This document shows positions 1 to 6,156 of a DNA stretch of 7,518 bases, one piece after another. The notes under the pieces were generated by a model, which ran no database searches, was not told the DNA's origin, and was given only the letters and a program-made list of their open reading frames with translations. A program made the position numbers and the translations under genes. Position 1 is the first letter of the stretch, and every line of letters starts with the position of its first letter. Source of the stretch: Desulfobacterales bacterium (GTDB lineage Bacteria > Desulfobacterota > DSM-4660 > Desulfatiglandales > B25-G16); the NCBI GenBank assembly GCA_030672485.1, contig DAOVGH010000071.1, positions 1 to 7,518 of the forward strand. The letters run 5' to 3'.

Positions 1-678
1 CAACCCCTCGTCTGCAAAGCTGAAATACATATTGTCTCCTATAATGATGTGATCTAATACCTTAATTTGCATAGTGTTTAAGGCTGCAATCAACTCCTTT
101 GTAATCTCTTTATCGTTTTGGGAAGGCTCCGGACTGCCTGATGGGTGATTGTGGACAAAGATAAGAGAGGCGGCGTTATGTTTGATGGCGCTCTTTATAA
201 TCTCGCGTGGGTAAATTGAACTTATATTTAATGTACCTTCAAAAAGATCTTCTGCCTCTATAATCTGATTTTTTCCGTCCAGGAATATGACCTTAAAAAC
301 CTCTTTTCTGAGATCACGCATGGAATGGTAAAGGTAATCAAAGACCTCTTTTGAAGATTTGCATATGGGTTTTTGAAGGATTTTCTCTTTAAGAAACTCC
401 CTGGCTACTTCCTGAACAAGTCTTATTCCAAAGGCATTATGTGGCCCGATCCCTTCAATTTCCTGAAGCTCCTCCGGTGGTGCTTCAAGAACACCTCTTA
501 AGGTCTTGAATCTCTTTATGGCTGCTTTTGCCTGCTGTTTGCAGTCTTTTTGAGGTGTTCCCAGGGTCAGGAGAAGCTCTACTATCTCATAGTCATGGAA
601 GCCAGTAATACCAGATTTAATAAGCTTCTCCCTCAGTCTTTTTCTATGTCCTTCTCCTTTAACCTTTGGCCTTTCCAT
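1..678 (-). CDS. radC: RadC-family JAB/MPN protein (3' end off window edge)
   Basis: Reading leftward from an ATG at 678-676, an open frame of 226 codons runs to the window edge without a stop. The N-terminal part contains a helix-hairpin-helix-like segment (EIEGIGPHNAFGIRL, about residues 73-87). The C-terminal half is a JAB/MPN metalloprotease-like domain with the JAMM signature HNHPSG at residues 176-181 and the matching Asp at 189 (PSQND). RadC proteins are usually about 220-230 residues, and the frame reaches the family's terminal FADEGL-type motif, so only a few residues should be missing. The name comes from an old DNA-repair assignment; the real biochemical role of RadC is unsettled and a repair function should not be assumed. 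No good Shine-Dalgarno precedes the ATG, so the start is tentative. It is transcribed away from the kinase gene's 3' end across a 347-nt gap. Confidence 0.93.
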   Translation of the reverse strand, partial: MERPKVKGEGHRKRLREKLIKSGITGFHDYEIVELLLTLGTPQKDCKQQAKAAIKRFKTLRGVLEAPPEELQEIEGIGPHNAFGIRLVQEVAREFLKEKILQKPICKSSKEVFDYLYHSMRDLRKEVFKVIFLDGKNQIIEAEDLFEGTLNISSIYPREIIKSAIKHNAASLIFVHNHPSGSPEPSQNDKEITKELIAALNTMQIKVLDHIIIGDNMYFSFADEGL

Positions 679-778
679 TGTCAGTCGTAATCATTATGTA
701 AAAATCCTGGGCATCGATCATATTTTGAACATATGCTCTATAATCCCTCTAAATACTCTGCCAGATAAAGACTATTAG

Positions 779-990
779 CACAGTATTGAGGAGATTTCCA
801 GATGCACTTAACGCAGCGAATCACAGCATTCCTCAACTGACTTCTATAGGTCGGAAAGGTGGCTCAACTGTGCGGTAGGCGGATTAGGGAAGCTGGATTA
901 AAAAGATTTACCTGTTATAGGTGAGTTAGTCCCAATGAGTTTTAAATTAGATAAGCTTAGCTGCCCTACTTAGGGCGGCTTTTTTCTTTT
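779..990 (+). ncRNA. possible structured plus-strand RNA ending at a terminator
   Basis: The 347-nt gap between radC and the kinase gene has no convincing ORF. It ends on the plus strand in a clear Rho-independent terminator, yet no plus-strand gene lies upstream. The stretch before the terminator can fold locally. TTGAGGA (786-792) pairs with TCCTCAA (830-836), continued inside by ATGC/GCAT (802-805 with 827-830). GACTT-CTAT-AGGTC (839-852) forms a 5-bp hairpin. CTCAACTG occurs twice (832-839 and 863-870). The 5' end is a guess; a weak TTGAAC (725-730) with an A/T-rich -10 around 748-754 could initiate it. I recognise no known RNA family. It could instead be the untranslated relic of a lost gene. 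Confidence 0.35.
960..990 (+). terminator. Rho-independent terminator, plus strand
   Basis: An 8-bp stem GCTGCCCT (960-967) / AGGGCGGC (972-979) with one G-T wobble closes a 4-nt loop, followed directly by TTTTTTCTTTT (980-990). Read on the minus strand the hairpin is not followed by a T run, so it serves plus-strand transcription and is not the terminator of the minus-strand kinase gene. Confidence 0.8.
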
Positions 991-1025
991 GGCTGGCATT
1001 CAACAACGAACAACGAGATTATATA

Positions 1026-1979
1026 CTAATGAGCAGAGTCAATAAGCCTTTGAACTTCTTCGCTCGTTGGTTGCATACTCAAAGGGCCTGTCCCTCTGCA
1101 AGTCAAGGAAGCAACTGCATTCGCAAATTCACCCAGTTTGATTAAAGGCAATTCTTTCAGGATCCCTGCGATTAATCCTGCATCAAAGGCATCGCCGGCA
1201 CCAACCGTATCCTTCACTTCCACTTGAAAAGGTTTGATCCGGGCCTCTTCTCCATTGCGCATGAGATAGCAGCCTTTTTCACCCATCTTTACGGCACATA
1301 TGGATGGTACGCGCGAAAGAGAGGATTTTAGATCCCCTGGTTCTTTTTCCCAGCCGAGTAAACGCATCTCGTCATCAGTGATTTCAAGGATATTCGCGTA
1401 TTCGTTGATGGTATGAGAGATGATCGCCCTGGCAACGTCCTTCTTCCACAAGGCTGGCCTATAGTTAACATCATAGGAAATCAGGATATTGTGTTTTTTG
1501 GCAAACTCCATCAGTTCAAAGGAGACCTCAAGGGCTTTTTGACTTATACCCTGACTTATGCCACTTAAGTGGATTACCTTTGCCATACGAACAAATTCCC
1601 AATCAATATATTTGCTGGATATAAAGCTTGCTGCGGAATTCTTTCGATAGTAGGTGAGGTGGTGCTTACCGTTCCGGAAAGAGGCAAAGTACAACCCCGT
1701 CGTATGTTCATCATCTATTTGAACCTGTGAGATATCTACCCCTGCTTCCTGCCACAGTCTCTGAAAGCTCTTCCCGAATTCATCAGAGCCAATGCGGGTG
1801 ATATATGCTGCCGTGTGCCCGAGTTTGCTCAAGGCTAGAGCAACGTTAGAGGTGTCACCGCCCCAGGTTTTGGAAAGGGGAACATCATCACTCACTGATC
1901 GATCAACAGGCGGATAAATGCCTATTAATGGTTCACCAAAAGAAATCACTTCTACTGGAGTTTCTGTCGGCCTTACCAT
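1026..1979 (-). CDS. PfkB-family sugar kinase, 2-keto-3-deoxygluconate kinase-like
   Basis: A 317-residue ribokinase/PfkB-fold kinase that transfers phosphate from ATP to a sugar or sugar acid in the cytoplasm. Visible signatures are the N-terminal GEPLIGIYP (15-23), the first PfkB motif GGDTSNVALALSKLG (40-54), and the second motif DTVGAGDAFDAG (257-268). The second motif carries the anion hole and the catalytic base Asp263. The internal TTGLYFASFR, YYRKNSAAS and HLSGISQGIS segments resemble KDG kinases more than ribokinases or classical fructokinases. The substrate therefore is probably 2-keto-3-deoxygluconate, with fructose as the alternative. The length is normal and nothing is missing. 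The ATG is preceded by TAAGGG at a suitable distance. It lies 373 nt downstream of the permease and seems to have its own promoter. No sugar-pathway neighbour is present to settle the substrate. Confidence 0.88.
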   Translation of the reverse strand: MVRPTETPVEVISFGEPLIGIYPPVDRSVSDDVPLSKTWGGDTSNVALALSKLGHTAAYITRIGSDEFGKSFQRLWQEAGVDISQVQIDDEHTTGLYFASFRNGKHHLTYYRKNSAASFISSKYIDWEFVRMAKVIHLSGISQGISQKALEVSFELMEFAKKHNILISYDVNYRPALWKKDVARAIISHTINEYANILEITDDEMRLLGWEKEPGDLKSSLSRVPSICAVKMGEKGCYLMRNGEEARIKPFQVEVKDTVGAGDAFDAGLIAGILKELPLIKLGEFANAVASLTCRGTGPLSMQPTSEEVQRLIDSAH

Positions 1980-2081
1980 AATAGATACCCTTATTGGATA
2001 AAGATGAGAAAGGATTAATCTATACGATTAAACGCATCGGAGATATACGGTTAAGATAATTTACGAAAACATGCCAGAATG

Positions 2082-2101
2082 CCCCACCCGGAAGGGCGGG
2101 G
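2082..2101 (-). other. GC-rich hairpin in the kinase leader
   Basis: CCCCACCC (2082-2089) and GGGCGGGG (2094-2101) flank a 4-nt loop. On the minus strand the single mismatch becomes a G-U wobble, giving an 8-bp stem, so the structure is better formed in the RNA leader of the kinase gene than on the other strand. It lies about 100 nt upstream of the kinase start and has no T run on the minus side, so it is not an ordinary terminator. Similar GC-rich stem-loops occur at the ends of IS200/IS605-type elements. An element relic is possible, but no transposase is seen. Confidence 0.5.
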
Positions 2102-2129
2102 AGCTTTACTAGAGCATTAACGTATCTCT

Positions 2130-2153
2130 TTTTCTATTATACCATTATACCAC
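2130..2153 (-). promoter_or_regulatory. tandem extended -10 promoter for the kinase gene
   Basis: On the minus strand, two perfect TATAAT hexamers lie 8 nt apart (2149-2144 and 2141-2136). Each is preceded by TGG, giving the extended -10 form TGGTATAAT twice. No good -35 is evident, which fits extended -10 promoters. A transcript would start near 2129 and carry a leader of about 150 nt, including the GC-rich hairpin. Confidence 0.55.
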
Positions 2154-2352
2154 AAGTGTTGCCTATGTATCTCAGCCTAAGCAGCAATAATATGGTGTGA
2201 GAGGTAAATAAGGTAAACCCTGTATTTTTTGGTGAAAAACACTGCATTTTTTTGAGGTGGATTGCTGTCTAGGCTAAAAGGCACCCACACTCAGGGCACT
2301 CAGTCCATACACTTAAGAACGCTATGTTCTGAATCATTAAGGTTGTTATTAG
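2150..2352. other. intergenic stretch, no full gene
   Basis: This is the upstream part of the 373-nt gap between the permease and the kinase. I see no convincing gene or terminator for the permease. A small 5-bp stem AGAAC/GTTCT is present on the minus strand but lacks a T run. The only coding-like trace is a short frame in phase with the permease, downstream of its stop, listed separately. Confidence 0.5.
2269..2337 (-). CDS. tiny possible ORF with CPEC motif, downstream of and in frame with the permease
   Basis: A 22-residue frame begins at an ATG (2337-2335) five codons after the permease TAG stop and in the same phase. It ends at TAG (2271-2269) with the sequence WTECPECGCLLA. The CxxC pair looks like half of a zinc ribbon. 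No Shine-Dalgarno is present, and part of the motif arises from a short internal repeat (CTGAGTG twice), so this may be chance or the remnant of a longer coding region. I cannot assign a function. Confidence 0.15.
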   Translation of the reverse strand: MIQNIAFLSVWTECPECGCLLA

Positions 2353-3303
2353 CTACAGCATGCCATAAAGAAGGCCGAGAGCCATTCCACCGAGGAGGAT
2401 TACAAGAAAATACACAAGAAATATCTTCTTGCGGACTAGGGCGAGAACCGTCACCATGGGCGCTATCCGGGTGGCTGGACCTACAACGAAATATGCCAGC
2501 GCAGCACCCTTATTCATGCCCATATTCAAGAATTGAGCAACAATGGGAATTGCCCCGCCTCCACACACATAGAAGGGAATGCTCATGGCTGTCACGATTA
2601 ATACCGAGGTTCGGCTGCCTCCCATGTATCGGACAATCGCGTCCGCGGGGACATAGGTCTCAACCACTGCAGCCAGCACAATGGCCATCAAGAAATAGCA
2701 CCCGGGATACTTGGCGGTCTTCCACATCATGACCAGGGCTTCGCGGAGCTTGCTTGCCGATTTTTCCTCCTCAGGAAAGGTTGACAGTTCCAAATCTTTT
2801 TTAGGTCCGGGGTTGGCGGGAGCGGCTTGCAGGGCTTCATCCGGAATGAAGCCCTTGTTGGTGAGGTAACTAACGAGCACACCACACAGCATGCCGAGAG
2901 TGATTGCCGATACAAGCCTGGCAAAAGCGATGGGAGGGTTTATAACCGTCCAGGTCCAGAAGAACATGATGGGGTTGATGAGCGGAGAAGAAACGAGGAA
3001 GGCCATGACAGGCGCTCTGGGCAAGCCGGAGGTAAGCATAGTAGCGAAGATGGGGATGACGGCGTAGGAGCCAAGAGGCGATACAGCGCCCAGCAGTGAA
3101 GCAACAAGGATACCCTTAAAACCAGATTTTCGTGCCAGGGAGGAAAGCCTTGTCTTGGGAATGTACACCGATATTATGGAGCCAATCACAATCCCTATTG
3201 TGAGGAAGTACCAGAGTCGAACAAACATATTGAGCGATATGGTATACACCATGTAAAGGGATGAATGGCGAAAACTGTCGAACAAGGTACTCAGGGTCTC
3301 CAT
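2353..3303 (-). CDS. permease, ArsP/YraQ (COG0701) superfamily
   Basis: A 316-residue inner-membrane protein with about eight hydrophobic helices in two halves, joined by a charged cytoplasmic loop (about 150-195, KKDLELSTFPEEEKSASK). The halves are an internal repeat. The motif SPLGSYAVIP (75-84), followed by FLVSSPLINP, corresponds to SIPFYVCGGGAIP (241-253), followed by YFVVGPATRI. This layout and motif pair define the DUF318/COG0701 permeases, which include ArsP exporters of trivalent organoarsenicals. In ArsP-type members the first motif is often SPLCSCG; here both cysteines are replaced (SPLGSYA) and only Cys247 of the second motif remains. Arsenical export is therefore not supported and the substrate is unknown. 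The ATG has GGGAG just upstream. A perfect palindrome lies shortly before the start. No arsenic genes are nearby. Confidence 0.85.
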   Translation of the reverse strand: METLSTLFDSFRHSSLYMVYTISLNMFVRLWYFLTIGIVIGSIISVYIPKTRLSSLARKSGFKGILVASLLGAVSPLGSYAVIPIFATMLTSGLPRAPVMAFLVSSPLINPIMFFWTWTVINPPIAFARLVSAITLGMLCGVLVSYLTNKGFIPDEALQAAPANPGPKKDLELSTFPEEEKSASKLREALVMMWKTAKYPGCYFLMAIVLAAVVETYVPADAIVRYMGGSRTSVLIVTAMSIPFYVCGGGAIPIVAQFLNMGMNKGAALAYFVVGPATRIAPMVTVLALVRKKIFLVYFLVILLGGMALGLLYGML

Positions 3304-3317
3304 TAACTCCCTCTATG

Positions 3318-3342
3318 GTTAGAGCTTCCTGCGTTGAAGCTC
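3318..3342 (-). promoter_or_regulatory. perfect 9-7-9 palindrome before the permease
   Basis: TAGAGCTTC (3318-3326) and GAAGCTCTA (3334-3342) are exact inverted repeats around a 7-nt spacer, about 15 nt upstream of the permease start on the minus strand. No T run follows on that strand, so it is not a terminator. It could be an operator for a repressor, or an RNA hairpin controlling access to the ribosome site GGGAG that follows. The cognate regulator is not in the window. Confidence 0.5.
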
Positions 3343-3450
3343 TATCTTCATGTGGTAGGATTTCCTTGGTTCAAAGTGAATTATTCTGTAGGGCAGGCCC
3401 TGTTGAATGCAAACTTGGATAATGCTCCAGCTTTCAAGTTTCGTCTTCCC

Positions 3451-3463
3451 GGGATATTATCCC
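3451..3463. repeat. short palindrome downstream of the LysM gene
   Basis: GGGATATTATCCC is a perfect 6-1-6 palindrome, 17 nt past the LysM stop in the 176-nt gap before the permease. Nearby are a further inverted repeat (AAACTTG at about 3412-3418 with CAAGTTT at 3435-3441) and CCCT-AGGG arms around GCTCGAGC. No T run follows any of them, so none is a typical terminator; they may still stop or stabilise the LysM transcript. Confidence 0.3.
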
Positions 3464-3479
3464 CTATGCTCGAGCAGGG

Positions 3480-4532
3480 TTATTCAATAGGGCAGGTTGG
3501 TAGTATGGCCAATTCCCCAGGCGGCTCACCCTCATGCCAGGTCTGAGGCCTGATCTTGATCCCATTCGTGAACTCTTTAGATACCCAAAATACAACTCCA
3601 TTAGAGGTATTTTCCCTGGTTTCCAGGACCAGGATTTTGCCGAGAATATCGGGAGGCAAGGCGACCGTCTCTTCTTTTTGTGGATCGGAAATAGATTCTC
3701 TTTCCTCTATGGCGTCAAAGACGTGGCCCCTTCTTGCCCCCATATTATGGCCTGCATCAATATAGACCACCGAGTACAGCCCAAGTAAATTCAAATTGTC
3801 TTTTGAGGCGACAACGTGGGCTGTAAGGGTATCCGGGCATGGAATAGGAAATATGCATGGGGAACCTGGATCATACGGTATAAGGAGGTCATCCTTATAG
3901 ACAGTTCTAAATGACTCACTTATTTTAGCCACGTAGTAATCTTTCTGAGCTTTTTCTATCTTCAGTATTCCCTTAAAAGAATGGATGTATCCGAATTCTT
4001 CTCCGGTCAAGGGATGGTTAACAGGGTCTGAGATATTGTATATGGTAAACGCATCTCCGGGCTTGATATCCTCCTTATACATCTTCACATAGACTATATC
4101 ATCTTTTCCAAGCAGTATCTTTTTGGCCTTAAAGTCAAAAATCCTGCCCCACGGCCCAATCCTTTCTTGGCTAAGAAAGCCGAGGGCTCTTGTATTGGTA
4201 AGGCTTGAGACATCTATTCCCATCAGTTTCTTCATAGGCTGTTTTTCCAGCTCAACAATCTTTCTCGCAGGCTGTGCTTTTTGTTCTTCTTCTTCGTATT
4301 CTAAGAGCTTTATGACATCGCCGGGATGAAGCCAGTGAGGGTTCGTAATAAATTTATTCATTTCCCAGAGCTCGGGCCAGAGGTAAGGATCGCCGTAATA
4401 TTGTTCACAGACTGACCAGAGAGTATCCCCCTGTTTTACTATGTGGGTGAGCTTTTTGCCTGCTGATGAAGACGGGCTTAAGGAAAGAGCAAGAAACAAA
4501 AAAAGAACTAGATAAATACCCTTAGATTTCAA
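3480..4532 (-). CDS. secreted LysM-domain protein
   Basis: A 350-residue exported protein. Residues 1-24 form a signal peptide: basic MKSK, then the hydrophobic run LVLFLFLALSL, then a likely cleavage after SSSA. No lipobox cysteine is seen. A single LysM domain follows (about 29-76, HIVKQGDTLWSVCEQYYGDP to HPGDVIKL), which should bind the glycan of peptidoglycan in the periplasm. The remaining 250 or so residues match no domain I can name. They are polar, rich in beta-type patterns, and contain KPGDAFTIYNI and MGARRGHVFD segments, as in the LysM proteins of Desulfobacterota-like bacteria. The start is TTG, not ATG. It is chosen because AGGAGG sits 6-8 nt upstream and it gives an intact signal peptide; the next ATG would remove both the signal and most of the LysM domain. 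It is divergent from speD. Confidence 0.82.
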   Translation of the reverse strand: MKSKGIYLVLFLFLALSLSPSSSAGKKLTHIVKQGDTLWSVCEQYYGDPYLWPELWEMNKFITNPHWLHPGDVIKLLEYEEEEQKAQPARKIVELEKQPMKKLMGIDVSSLTNTRALGFLSQERIGPWGRIFDFKAKKILLGKDDIVYVKMYKEDIKPGDAFTIYNISDPVNHPLTGEEFGYIHSFKGILKIEKAQKDYYVAKISESFRTVYKDDLLIPYDPGSPCIFPIPCPDTLTAHVVASKDNLNLLGLYSVVYIDAGHNMGARRGHVFDAIEERESISDPQKEETVALPPDILGKILVLETRENTSNGVVFWVSKEFTNGIKIRPQTWHEGEPPGELAILPTCPIE

Positions 4533-4550
4533 CTGTCTCCTCCTTTATGA
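4533..4550 (-). promoter_or_regulatory. strong ribosome site fixing a TTG start
   Basis: Read on the minus strand, AAAGGAGGAGACAG immediately precedes the TTG at 4532. The near-perfect anti-16S match at correct spacing supports TTG as the true start of the LysM protein. Confidence 0.8.
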
Positions 4551-4583
4551 AGGTTGATTTTCGTTAATAGTAACCCATAGACT

Positions 4584-4613
4584 TATCTACGATTTTTTCC
4601 CTATTCTTGTCAA
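4584..4613 (-). promoter_or_regulatory. sigma-70-type promoter of the LysM gene
   Basis: On the minus strand a perfect -35 TTGACA (4613-4608) is followed after 18 nt by a weak -10 TAGATA (4589-4584). Transcription would begin near 4577, about 45 nt ahead of the TTG start. The weak -10 makes the exact position uncertain. Confidence 0.5.
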
Positions 4614-4664
4614 GAGCTTTTCCTGGGGTTAACTGAACAGAAAGCGGTTAATATGAAAAAATTG

Positions 4665-4692
4665 TTGAGAGAAATCTCGTTTTGTGTATTAT
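4665..4692 (+). promoter_or_regulatory. sigma-70-type promoter of the polyamine genes
   Basis: TTGAGA (4665-4670) and TATTAT (4687-4692) each match consensus at five of six positions with a 16-nt spacer. The predicted transcript starts near 4699, giving a leader of about 40 nt to the speD ATG. An inverted repeat CCCAA-CATT-TTGGG (4696-4709) sits over the predicted start site and could be an operator or a 5' hairpin. Confidence 0.55.
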
Positions 4693-4738
4693 TGGCCCAA
4701 CATTTTGGGTTATTTTTGAGAGGGAGGGTTTTTGCACA

Positions 4739-5146
4739 ATGATCAAGAAATCCTATTTTGGCCCCCATCTTATGCTGGATCTATCTGAGTGCGATCAGAA
4801 GAGGCTCAATGACCTTGATTTCATTTTTCACTTTCTCAATACCATTCCCGATAAGATTGGGATGGCCAAGATTACCCAACCTTATGTATTTCCTTATAGT
4901 GGTCTTGTTCCCGAAGACAGGGGAATAACCGGGTTTGTCGTCGTAGCTGAAAGCCATTTATCAATCCATACCTTTGTAGAAAAAAGCTATGCCTTTGTAG
5001 ATCTCTTCTCCTGTAAACCATTTAATACAGATATGGCCAGAGATCTAACTATTAAGGCATTTATCTCTAAGAAGCCAAAGGTTTACATAATCGAAAGGGG
5101 AGCAGGTTTTCCAAGAGACCTCCATCTAGCCCAGGCCGCACCATGA
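4739..5146 (+). CDS. speD: S-adenosylmethionine decarboxylase proenzyme
   Basis: A 135-residue prokaryotic class 1 AdoMet decarboxylase. The enzyme uses a self-made pyruvoyl group to decarboxylate AdoMet, supplying the aminopropyl donor for spermidine-type polyamines. The processing site is visible as Glu71-Ser72 in ESHLSIHTF; cleavage there turns Ser72 into the pyruvoyl group. His77 and Cys92 (LFSCKPF) fall exactly where Thermotoga AdoMetDC has His68 and Cys83 relative to Ser63. The length is typical of the small bacterial form. I start at the ATG 4739, not the in-frame TTG at 4682, because the TTG lies inside the predicted promoter and adds a non-family N-terminus. A GGAGG lies about 11 nt upstream, slightly far. 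Its stop overlaps the next start (ATGA), so translation is likely coupled. Confidence 0.95.
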   Translation: MIKKSYFGPHLMLDLSECDQKRLNDLDFIFHFLNTIPDKIGMAKITQPYVFPYSGLVPEDRGITGFVVVAESHLSIHTFVEKSYAFVDLFSCKPFNTDMARDLTIKAFISKKPKVYIIERGAGFPRDLHLAQAAP

Positions 5147-6015
5147 ATGATATCCCCTCTGGACGAGAGGCCTCCAATCGGACAGATTACAGGTCTGCCA
5201 GAATTATAGTATTCCCTGTTCCCTATGATTCTACTGCCACCTGGCAAAAGGGTGCAGCCTTGGGCCCGGAGGCAATAGTCAAGGCCTCAGCACACGTAGA
5301 ACTGTATGATATTGAGACAGATAGCGAAGTTCACTTGCAGGGGATACATACCTTTCAGCCGCCCCATCTTCCAAGATCGCCTGAGGAGCTGGTCCGGGTT
5401 ATCAGACAGAATGTCTCTTCCTTTATCAAAGACGGCAAATTCCCGGTTATGCTGGGGGGCAATCATTCAATAACCCCAGGAGCTGTACAGGGGATCAAAG
5501 ATTATTTTTCAGATCTTACCGTTCTCCAGCTTGATGCACATGCCGATCTGAGGGAGTCTTACAATGGCTCTACCTTCAACCATGCCTGTGTCATGGCAAG
5601 AGTAAAGGAAGTCTGCCCGGCGGTACAGGTAGGGATAAGGTCTCTGTGCAGGGAAGAGCTTAATAGACTGGATCGATCAAGGGTTTTCTTTGCCAGAGAT
5701 ATCTTTTTGAAAGAGGATTGCACTGAGAAGGTAGTTGATCTTCTATCTTTCAATGTCTACGTAACCATTGACCTTGACGTGTTTGATCCTTCCATTATGC
5801 CTTCTACAGGAACTCCAGAGCCAGGAGGACTGGACTGGTGTCAAATTATTGGGCTCTTAAGAAAGGTAGCCGAACAGAGGCATGTTGTTGGTTTTGATGT
5901 GGTGGAGCTCATGCCAAATAAATACAACAAGGCCCCTGATTTTATTGCCGCTAAACTGGTCTTTCAATTCTTGAGTTACATCTTTAAAAATCGGATAATG
6001 ACCGTTGATAGTTGA
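5143..6015 (+). CDS. speB: agmatinase-family ureohydrolase
   Basis: A 290-residue arginase/agmatinase-fold enzyme with a complete binuclear manganese site: His108 in GGNHSIT, Asp131, His133 and Asp135 in DAHADLR, and Asp210 and Asp212 in TIDLDVFDP. The MPSTGTPEPGGL stretch (219-230) is typical of agmatinases, which hydrolyse agmatine to putrescine and urea. Some family members act instead on N1-aminopropylagmatine to give spermidine directly, and sequence alone does not separate these. The overlap with speD (ATGA) and the AdoMet-decarboxylase partner keep both options open. No arginine decarboxylase or aminopropyltransferase gene is in the window, so agmatine and the transfer step must come from elsewhere. 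The last residues (TVDS) and the DNA after them merge into simple GTTGAT/GTTGTT sequence, so the C-terminus may have been altered by spacer DNA. Confidence 0.93.
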   Translation: MNDIPSGREASNRTDYRSARIIVFPVPYDSTATWQKGAALGPEAIVKASAHVELYDIETDSEVHLQGIHTFQPPHLPRSPEELVRVIRQNVSSFIKDGKFPVMLGGNHSITPGAVQGIKDYFSDLTVLQLDAHADLRESYNGSTFNHACVMARVKEVCPAVQVGIRSLCREELNRLDRSRVFFARDIFLKEDCTEKVVDLLSFNVYVTIDLDVFDPSIMPSTGTPEPGGLDWCQIIGLLRKVAEQRHVVGFDVVELMPNKYNKAPDFIAAKLVFQFLSYIFKNRIMTVDS

Positions 6016-6156
6016 TGGTTGTTTGTTGTGCTTATTGTGTTCACTCCGGGCACTGTAATTGCGTATTGAGATATGCGATATGCGGTTCGGATCCCACATT
6101 CGCTATCGCCGATCGTACATACGACATCTCCACATAAGCTATCTCTTATCGTACGA
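6016..6156 (+). other. repeat-like spacer between speB and the DHS-like gene
   Basis: This 141-nt stretch is made of short degenerate repeats: GTTGATAGTTGATGG then TTGTTTGTTG at the left, tandem GATATGC (twice) near 6070-6083, and CGATCGTAC/ATCGTACG copies at the right. It breaks up an otherwise tight gene cluster. The in-frame ATG at 6073 would read through it, adding 28 non-family residues. No promoter or Shine-Dalgarno stands out. Confidence 0.5.

Noticed and set aside
855..876. T-box-like string (AAGGTGGCTCAACTGTGCGG)
   Set aside because: It only loosely resembles the T-box antiterminator sequence, and no amino-acid or tRNA-ligase gene follows on the plus strand.
2262..2732. Plus-strand 156-codon open frame
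   Set aside because: It overlaps the permease antisense, and its translation is Arg/Ser/Pro/His-rich with no family resemblance, so it is a shadow of the permease.
3334..3546. Plus-strand 70-codon open frame in the gap and LysM 3' end
   Set aside because: No ribosome site or recognisable motif; it runs into the LysM gene antisense and crosses several palindromes.
4682..4738. Upstream TTG start for speD
   Set aside because: It lies inside the likely -10 region and adds residues not found in the AdoMet decarboxylase family; ATG 4739 is better.
6081..6097. tRNA T-arm-like string GCGGTTCGGATCCCAC
   Set aside because: The flanking stem does not pair properly and no D-arm, anticodon arm or acceptor stem is present.
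6073..6156. Upstream ATG start for the DHS-like gene
   Set aside because: The extra 28 residues are encoded by simple repeats and do not resemble the family; similarity begins at the ATG at 6157.
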